The notes under the pieces: model-generated
Told to the model about the DNA's origin: nothing
Database searches by the model: none
The model's input: only the letters and a program-made list of their open reading frames with translations
Assembly (NCBI GenBank): GCA_031263295.1
Contig: JAISGC010000034.1
Coordinates: forward strand, 1 to 5,372
Source: Rickettsiales bacterium
GTDB lineage: Bacteria; Pseudomonadota; Alphaproteobacteria; Rs-D84
DNA: 5,372 nt
Reading direction: 5' to 3'
Shown here: one piece after another, positions 1 through 3,821 of the stretch
Layout: the number at the start of each line of letters is the position of its first letter
Numbering within the stretch: position 1 is the stretch's first letter
Position numbers and translations under genes: made by a program

Positions 1-526
1 CCAAAGTTTTATTCAATCTTGGTTCTTCGGAATGCCGGTCCGCCACGCGAAATCAGAATGGTTCACGGACTTCATCAACGGCGTCCGGCATTGGGACAGC
101 AAGCTGGACATTACTTTTCATTACGAGCGCGGGTTGTCGAAATTGTTTCGGGCGTCCGGCTTTTCGATTCAAGCCCTCGTTTCCGCCAATCCGTATGGTA
201 ATATGATCGCGCTCGGGATTCCGTTTATAAAAAAGCTGTTGTTTTTCGCTCGCAAGTTCGGCTGGCCGGAATACAGAATCTCGGCGCGGCGCGCATTGGA
301 ATCGCTGTCGCCCGCGGATGCCGGGATGATATGCGGATATGTTATCCGGAACGGCGGCGGCGTTCGGCTGGGGAAAATCCTTGGGCAGAGCGCGGCGGTG
401 GCGGCCGCGCTGTCCGCGATCGCCAGGTTTTTCGGGCATATTATTCTTTTCCGAATCTCGCAGAAATACCGGTTTTCAATCCGCGTTTTCCGTATTCTTG
501 TATTCGGCGTAAAGCGCCGGAAATAA
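1..526 (+). CDS. C-terminal part of a probable class I SAM-dependent methyltransferase (5' end outside window)
   Basis: The frame is open from base 2 to a TAA at 524-526, giving 174 residues without a start; an internal ATG at 32 is probably not the true start because the frame continues upstream. Seen: a stretch (D-I-T-F-H-Y-E-R-G-L-S-K-L-F-R-A-S-G-F-S-I) resembling the late part of type-11/23 methyltransferases, where a His/Phe-Tyr segment precedes a helix ending in an L-x-x-x-G-F strand. The SAM-binding glycine motif would lie upstream and is not visible. Hydrophobic and basic helices follow (about codons 70-85 and 132-155), and the tail is strongly basic (V-K-R-R-K), which may bring the protein near the membrane. 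It converges on a glycosyltransferase gene, so a role in modifying a surface glycan or lipid is possible but inferred. The ORF is credible; the family call is tentative. Confidence 0.5.
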   Translation, partial: QSFIQSWFFGMPVRHAKSEWFTDFINGVRHWDSKLDITFHYERGLSKLFRASGFSIQALVSANPYGNMIALGIPFIKKLLFFARKFGWPEYRISARRALESLSPADAGMICGYVIRNGGGVRLGKILGQSAAVAAALSAIARFFGHIILFRISQKYRFSIRVFRILVFGVKRRK

Positions 527-538
527 CCGCCGCTTACT

Positions 539-577
539 CCATCGTCTTTAACTGCGCGTCTTCGGCGCGATGGTTTT
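539..577 (+). terminator. possible intrinsic terminator in the convergent gap
   Basis: CCATCG at 539-544 can pair with CGATGG at 568-573, and a short inner CGC/GCG pairing (555-557 with 565-567) lies inside. The outer stem is followed directly by TTTT (574-577). It sits 12 bases after the stop of the left gene and overlaps the last codon of the minus-strand gene. The stem is short, the loop long and the T run only four, so this is weak. In the other direction no T run follows the stem. Confidence 0.3.
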
Positions 578-1478
578 AAGAATCCGCCGCCGCGACCGCG
601 GTTGAAATCGCCAGGCGTTCGGGCTTCGGCCCCTCGCCCAAATATTCCGCAAGCGAGTTCGGCAAATGCCCCATATCCAGCGCCTGAAATCCCGCGCGAT
701 GCAGATCGTATGCCAAAACCGTCGCCGTCGGCCCCGCGCAGATTATGAACAGCCGGTCTTTTTTATGCCGCTTGCATTCGGCCAGCATCCTTTCGTATTC
801 GCCGAACGCGTCGGCGGCCGGAATAAAAATCTCCGCCTTGGATTTGATGTTCCCGAACAGCCGCCGGTCGTAAAAGAATCTTCCGTTTTGCGGAACGACG
901 AAGACAGCATTGCGCCCGTCCCAGATTTTTTTAATCTCCGCGACGCCGTCGCCGCCGGATTTCGCGGCCCATGCGAAAAAGTCTATGCGCGAAATCATCG
1001 CGTTCGCATATAGGCCCCGTTTCAGCATCGGACGGATTTTGTTGTAATTCGCGCGCCAGAAATTCCTCCACACCCGGCGGCTCTTGGGCTTATACATGCT
1101 GAAATCCAACTCTATCGGGGATATTCCGACCAGCATATTGTCATCGGTGTTTTCGGCGAGTATTTCCCTCAATCGCCGGGATAATTCCGGATTGGCCGAC
1201 TGAAAGCCTATGCCCTTGCCCATCGCCAGATTAAACTCGCCGTCGCCGAATCGCGCGATGGACGCGCCGCCGCGCAATGCCGCCAGCATTTCTTCGTATG
1301 GCATCACGCGCGGAAACATCTTGTTCATACGCCGGAACGAGCGCCAGTTGTCCTGCCGTATCGGCAGGAAACCGAACAGGCGCCATATGGTTCCGAACCG
1401 GACGCTGAGCAGCGATATTATTCCGAACAGACGCCAGCTTGCATAATTTTCCCTGCGAATGACTTTTATAACGGCCAT
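576..1478 (-). CDS. GT-D fold glycosyltransferase (DUF1792-type)
   Basis: A 300-residue protein matching the GT-D glycosyltransferase family, whose founding member is a streptococcal enzyme of adhesin glycosylation. Seen: the core opens with S-I-A-R-F-G-D-G-E (73-81), including the D-G-E motif thought to bind metal and nucleotide sugar; then G-F-Q-S (91-94), a family-like A-N-A-M-I-S-R segment (158-164), and near the end A-G-P-T-A-T-V-L-A-Y-D-L (248-259) and D-M-G-H-L (268-272). Residues 1-55 are a basic, aromatic extension with WRLFG twice (15-19, 32-36) and no signal peptide, so the enzyme is probably cytoplasmic or membrane-associated. The ATG lies one base after the fabI stop; a GAAGG about 12 bases upstream, inside fabI, may serve as ribosome binding site. 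It is probably the second gene of a fabI operon. Donor and acceptor sugars cannot be read from sequence; surface glycan or glycoprotein assembly is the likely setting. Confidence 0.85.
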   Translation of the reverse strand: MAVIKVIRRENYASWRLFGIISLLSVRFGTIWRLFGFLPIRQDNWRSFRRMNKMFPRVMPYEEMLAALRGGASIARFGDGEFNLAMGKGIGFQSANPELSRRLREILAENTDDNMLVGISPIELDFSMYKPKSRRVWRNFWRANYNKIRPMLKRGLYANAMISRIDFFAWAAKSGGDGVAEIKKIWDGRNAVFVVPQNGRFFYDRRLFGNIKSKAEIFIPAADAFGEYERMLAECKRHKKDRLFIICAGPTATVLAYDLHRAGFQALDMGHLPNSLAEYLGEGPKPERLAISTAVAAADS

Positions 1479-1479
1479 A

Positions 1480-2289
1480 TTATTCCATCGCCTTCAAGAG
1501 CATATCCTTCAACTCGGTCGGCATCATTCCGGTTGTGGAATATCCGCAGTCCGTGTATTGCACCTCGCCCGTGACGCCCGACGCGAGGTCGCTGAAAAAG
1601 TATGCGGCCGCGCCCGCGACATCGTCCATCGTCATATTGCGGCGCAGCGGGGTCAGCATCTCGTTCACCTTTAACATCGAGCGGAACCCGCCGACGCCCG
1701 ACGCCGCGCGCGTCAGAATCGGACCGGCCGAAATCGCGTTCACGCGGACGCCGTCCACGCCCAAGTCGCTGGCCAGATAGCGGACGCTGGATTCGAGCGC
1801 GGCCTTGGCGACGCCCATCACATTATAATTCGGAACCACGCGCTCGCCGCCGAGATACGACAGCGTCAGGATGCTGCCGCCGCTTTTCATCAGCGCCGAC
1901 GCGCGCCGGGCCATATCGACGAACGAATAGACGGAGATGTCCATCGTGTTCTTGAAGTTCGCGCGCGATGTGTCCGCATAGCGGCCCTTCAACTCGTTCG
2001 GATCGCTGTTCGCAATCGCGTGCAGGCATCCGTCGAGTGTTCCCCATTTCTTTGCGACCGCGTCGAAAACGGCGTCCATTCCCGCGTCGTCCTGGACATC
2101 GTATTGCCCCGGCACCCAGGCGCCGATTGTTTCGGCCAGCTCGCGCACCTTGGCCTCGGTCGTCGGAGAGCCGAATGTCATCGCGATCTCCGCGCCCTCG
2201 TCATGCGCCTTTTTTGCAATGCCCCACGCCATCGAGTGGTCGTTCGCGGGCGAGCATATCAGTATTTTTTTTCCAGTCAAAAGTCCCAT
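1480..2289 (-). CDS. fabI: enoyl-[acyl-carrier-protein] reductase (NADH), FabI
   Basis: Reduces trans-2-enoyl-ACP to acyl-ACP with NAD(P)H, the last step of each fatty-acid elongation cycle, in the cytoplasm. The 269 residues fit the family (E. coli about 262). Seen: an N-terminal Rossmann segment with S-M-A-W-G (19-23); H-A-I-A (90-93) at the region contacting triclosan-type inhibitors; Tyr145 in S-Y-L-G; the catalytic Tyr155-x6-Lys162 pair; and A-I-S-A-G-P-I-L-T-R-A-A-S-G (185-198), which precedes the substrate-binding loop. The pattern is alphaproteobacterial. Odd points: the usual G-V-A-N of the dinucleotide loop reads S-P-A-N (13-16), and the residue after H-A-I-A is Asn rather than the usual Phe. 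The ATG at 2289 has an AAGGA (complement of 2296-2300) six bases upstream, which fixes the start. A promoter lies further upstream and the glycosyltransferase gene follows after one base. Confidence 0.97.
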   Translation of the reverse strand: MGLLTGKKILICSPANDHSMAWGIAKKAHDEGAEIAMTFGSPTTEAKVRELAETIGAWVPGQYDVQDDAGMDAVFDAVAKKWGTLDGCLHAIANSDPNELKGRYADTSRANFKNTMDISVYSFVDMARRASALMKSGGSILTLSYLGGERVVPNYNVMGVAKAALESSVRYLASDLGVDGVRVNAISAGPILTRAASGVGGFRSMLKVNEMLTPLRRNMTMDDVAGAAAYFFSDLASGVTGEVQYTDCGYSTTGMMPTELKDMLLKAME

Positions 2290-2325
2290 TTTTATTCCTT
2301 TTTTATTCGTTTAGTTGGCCCGCCG

Positions 2326-2354
2326 ATTATCGCAGACAAGCCGCCCGATTGCAA
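2326..2354 (-). promoter_or_regulatory. predicted sigma70-type promoter of fabI
   Basis: On the minus strand TTGCAA (2354-2349) and GATAAT (2331-2326) are separated by exactly 17 bases. They match the -35 and -10 consensus at 4/6 and 5/6 positions. Transcription would start near 2319, giving a leader of about 30 bases that contains the AAGGA ribosome binding site of fabI. Assigned by consensus only. Confidence 0.5.
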
Positions 2355-2370
2355 GGCGAAAATAATCGCC
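2355..2370. promoter_or_regulatory. dyad between two back-to-back promoters, possible operator
   Basis: GGCGAAAATAATCGCC has perfect 5-bp arms (GGCGA / TCGCC) around a 6-base AT centre. It starts at the base next to the -35 box of the fabI promoter (2349-2354) and ends two bases before the -35 box of the divergent small-gene promoter (2373-2378). This is a good place for a regulator acting on both promoters. No regulator is identified. Confidence 0.35.
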
Positions 2371-2372
2371 GA

Positions 2373-2401
2373 TTGACATTCTGTGCAATAAATATTATCA
2401 T
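2373..2401 (+). promoter_or_regulatory. strong predicted sigma70-type promoter of the 56-residue ORF
   Basis: A perfect -35 box TTGACA (2373-2378) is followed after exactly 17 bases by TATCAT (2396-2401), 5/6 to the -10 consensus. Transcription would start near 2408, at the first base of the AGAGG ribosome binding site (2408-2412). The leader would be only about 12 bases. The promoter supports the short ORF being a real gene. Confidence 0.65.
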
Positions 2402-2419
2402 TGCCGCAGAGGTTTCAAT

Positions 2420-2590
2420 ATGAACAATAATGACAATGTCTTTGATATTTGCGTCGCCGCGTTCGGGATTTATTGCAGCCAGCTGCAATCCTTGGCGGCC
2501 GTGTTCGCCAGCTTTTGCTCGGGCCTGTATCTTTTGACGAAAGTTTATTATATGATAAAGAACAAGGGCGCCGCGGCCGCCGCGAAATAA
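2420..2590 (+). CDS. small hydrophobic protein, 56 residues, holin-like, unknown function
   Basis: ATG at 2420, TAA at 2588-2590. AGAGG (2408-2412) lies seven bases before the ATG and a near-consensus promoter lies just upstream, so expression is likely. Seen in the product: a short polar N-terminus (M-N-N-N-D-N), a hydrophobic stretch at about 7-19, a probable membrane helix or helix pair within 22-46 (L-A-A-V-F-A-S-F-C-S-G-L-Y-L-L), then K-N-K-G and a run of five Ala ending in Lys. It has three cysteines (11, 19, 33). The acidic-polar start, one or two membrane spans and a short basic tail recall small phage holins and other tiny membrane proteins, but no family is recognised. No phage gene is next to it. 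Its stop directly abuts the prfB stop on the opposite strand with no obvious terminator between, so its transcript may run antisense into prfB. Confidence 0.7.
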   Translation: MNNNDNVFDICVAAFGIYCSQLQSLAAVFASFCSGLYLLTKVYYMIKNKGAAAAAK

Positions 2591-3659
2591 TTACCGCGCA
2601 AGCAGACCCAGCATAAAATCATCCAAATCGCCGTCCAGGACCGCCGCCGGATCTGTGCGCTCGGCGTTGGTGCGCAGGTCTTTGACCAGTTGGTAAGGCT
2701 GCAAGACATAATTCCGAATCTGCGATCCCCATTCGATTTTTTTCTGCGTCGCCAATGCCGCGTTGGTCTCGGCCTGGCGCTTTTGCTGTTCAAGGTCGAA
2801 CAGGCGCGACTTTAACATTTTCATCGCCATATCGCGATTTTGGAACTGCGAGCGCTCGTTCTGACACGACGCGACGACGCCGGTCGGAATGTGCGTGATG
2901 CGCACGGCCGAGTCGGTCTTGTTCACATGCTGGCCGCCCGCGCCGGAACTGCGATAGGTGTCGATGCGGAGGTCCTTTTCTTCGATTTTAATATCGATGT
3001 CGTTCTGAATATCGGGCCAGACATCGACCGACGAGAACGAGGTCTGGCGCTTGCCCTGGGCATTGAACGGCGAAATCCGCACCAGCCTGTGGATGCCGAT
3101 TTCGTTCCGCAGCCAGCCATAGGCCCGCGCGCCGTCTATTTTATAAGTGATGGATTTCAGACCCGCCGTTTCCCCCGGATGCTCGTCGACGATGTCGAGC
3201 GCAAAGCCGTGCCGCTCGGCCCAGCGCGCATACATCCGCGCCAGCATTCCGGCCCAGTCCTGAGCCTCCGTGCCGCCCGCCCCCGCCTGGATAAACAGGA
3301 ACGCGCCCGCGTCGTCCGACGGGCCGGAAAAGAGAGTGATATTTTTCGCATCATGCGCGCGGCGCGCAAGTTCGGCGACGGCGGCGGCGACCTCCGCGTC
3401 GTCGGGCTCTAATTCATAAAGTTCGGAAAGGTTCGTCAGGTCGCTTTCAAGCGCCGTCAGGTCGGCCAAAGATTTTTCAAGCGCGGATTTTTTTTGCAGC
3501 ACCGCGCGCGCGGCGTCGGGATCGTCCCATAATTTCTCGTCCGCCGCCTGTGTCGCCAGCGTCGCGATTTCGGCGGTTATTTTGCCGGGGTCAAAGAAAC
3601 CCCCTGACCGATTTAATATCGGCGGCAATTTGGGATAAAAGTTCGTTCATATCGGACAT
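2591..3659 (-). CDS. prfB: peptide chain release factor 2 (RF2), expressed through a +1 programmed frameshift
   Basis: RF2 recognises UAA and UGA in the ribosomal A site and triggers peptide release. The gene reads from ATG at 3659 for 22 codons (MSDMNELLSQ ... VRGFL) to an in-frame TGA (3593-3591), then continues in the +1 frame from GAC (3592-3590) to TAA at 2593-2591. Frameshifting gives a 355-residue protein, close to the E. coli length of 365. Seen in the full product: helical domain 1, G-A-G-G-T-E-A-Q-D-W (about 126-135), the S-P-F stop-codon anticodon tripeptide (196-198) and the G-G-Q catalytic motif (241-243) in S-S-G-A-G-G-Q-H-V-N. A TTG at 3628 opens the second frame but would miss the authentic N-terminus. 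There is no Shine-Dalgarno sequence before the ATG; a promoter sits so close that the mRNA may be leaderless. The frameshift gives negative autoregulation by RF2 level. Confidence 0.97.
3590..3605 (-). promoter_or_regulatory. prfB programmed +1 frameshift site
   Basis: On the minus strand the sequence reads AGG GGG TTT CTT TGA C. The SD-like AGGGGG (3605-3600) lies three bases before the slippery CTT (3596-3594), which is followed by UGA and C. This is the classical RF2 arrangement, differing from E. coli only in the spacer codon (TTT for TAT). When RF2 is scarce the ribosome pauses at UGA, slips one base forward and makes full-length RF2. The UGA is codon 23 here (codon 26 in E. coli). Confidence 0.97.
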
Positions 3660-3666
3660 AGTTTTT

Positions 3667-3694
3667 ATTATATCAGTTTGGTTTATTATTTCAA
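3667..3694 (-). promoter_or_regulatory. predicted prfB promoter, positioned for a leaderless mRNA
   Basis: On the minus strand TTGAAA (3694-3689) and a perfect TATAAT (3672-3667) are 16 bases apart. Six bases (3666-3661) after the -10 box the predicted start is at 3660 or 3659, and the prfB ATG begins at 3659. The transcript would therefore begin at or one base before the start codon. This agrees with the absence of any SD sequence there. The start site is inferred from consensus spacing. Confidence 0.65.
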
Positions 3695-3700
3695 GAGTAG

Positions 3701-3772
3701 TTTTTAACGACTAATTACTAACGACTAGTGACTAACATTAGTCGTTAGGCGTTAGTAGTTAGTCGTTAAAAA
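3701..3772. repeat. 72-bp palindrome made of ten heptamers in two inverted arms
   Basis: Position 3701+i pairs with 3772-i over 35 pairs: by hand, 31 Watson-Crick, three G-T and one A-G mismatch, with essentially no loop. The left arm divides into five heptamers starting at 3702, 3709, 3716, 3723 and 3730 (consensus GACTAAC). The right arm has five starting at 3737, 3744, 3751, 3758 and 3765 (consensus GTTAGTC). The outer ends are TTTTT and AAAAA, the reverse of a bidirectional terminator. It lies 6 bases from the prfB -35 box and 4 bases from the tentative -35 box of the rightward gene. It is dense in stop codons and noncoding. It resembles heptanucleotide short tandem repeats described in cyanobacteria, but folded into an inverted repeat. 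Possible roles are a mobile palindromic repeat, a cruciform or a shared operator; none is shown. Confidence 0.9.
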
Positions 3773-3776
3773 TGTC

Positions 3777-3806
3777 TTGCCCAGCCGTGGCGATATTTTC
3801 TAGAAT
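3777..3806 (+). promoter_or_regulatory. tentative promoter of the Cys-rich protein gene
   Basis: TTGCCC (3777-3782, 4/6 to consensus) and TAGAAT (3801-3806, 5/6) are 18 bases apart. Transcription would start near 3813, leaving a leader of about nine bases. The -35 match is weak and other starts are possible. Confidence 0.35.
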
Positions 3807-3810
3807 AGCA

Positions 3811-3817
3811 AGAAGGA
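3811..3817 (+). promoter_or_regulatory. ribosome binding site of the Cys-rich protein gene
   Basis: AGAAGGA ends four bases before the ATG at 3822. It is the strongest Shine-Dalgarno match near this frame. Together with the signal peptide encoded immediately downstream it fixes the start codon. Confidence 0.75.
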
Positions 3818-3821
3818 TTGG

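Noticed and set aside
1968..2423. Plus-strand open frame antisense to the 5' part of fabI
   Set aside because: Its product is an Arg/Pro/Ser-rich shadow of fabI and crosses the fabI promoter region; no ribosome binding site or family match.
2568..2590. GC-rich hairpin as a prfB or small-gene terminator
   Set aside because: The self-complementary GCGGCCGC region is inside the coding end of the small ORF, and no clean T run follows on either strand.
524..2593. Possible alternative genetic code because all five complete stops are TAA
   Set aside because: Five genes are too few, no in-frame TGA interrupts any conserved gene other than the prfB frameshift site, and that site needs UGA to be a stop.
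2840..3412. Long plus-strand open frame antisense to prfB
   Set aside because: It is a mirror of the GC-rich prfB codons, with Arg-rich low-complexity product and no recognisable domain; prfB is certain.
3591..3593. In-frame TGA early in prfB suggesting a broken gene
   Set aside because: It lies in the exact RF2 frameshift context (AGGGGG, 3 bases, CTT TGA C), and the +1 frame carries complete RF2 with SPF and GGQ.
3701..3772. Intrinsic terminator
   Set aside because: T and A tracts are on the wrong sides for both directions, the stem is AT-rich, and it lies between divergent promoters where no transcript needs to end.
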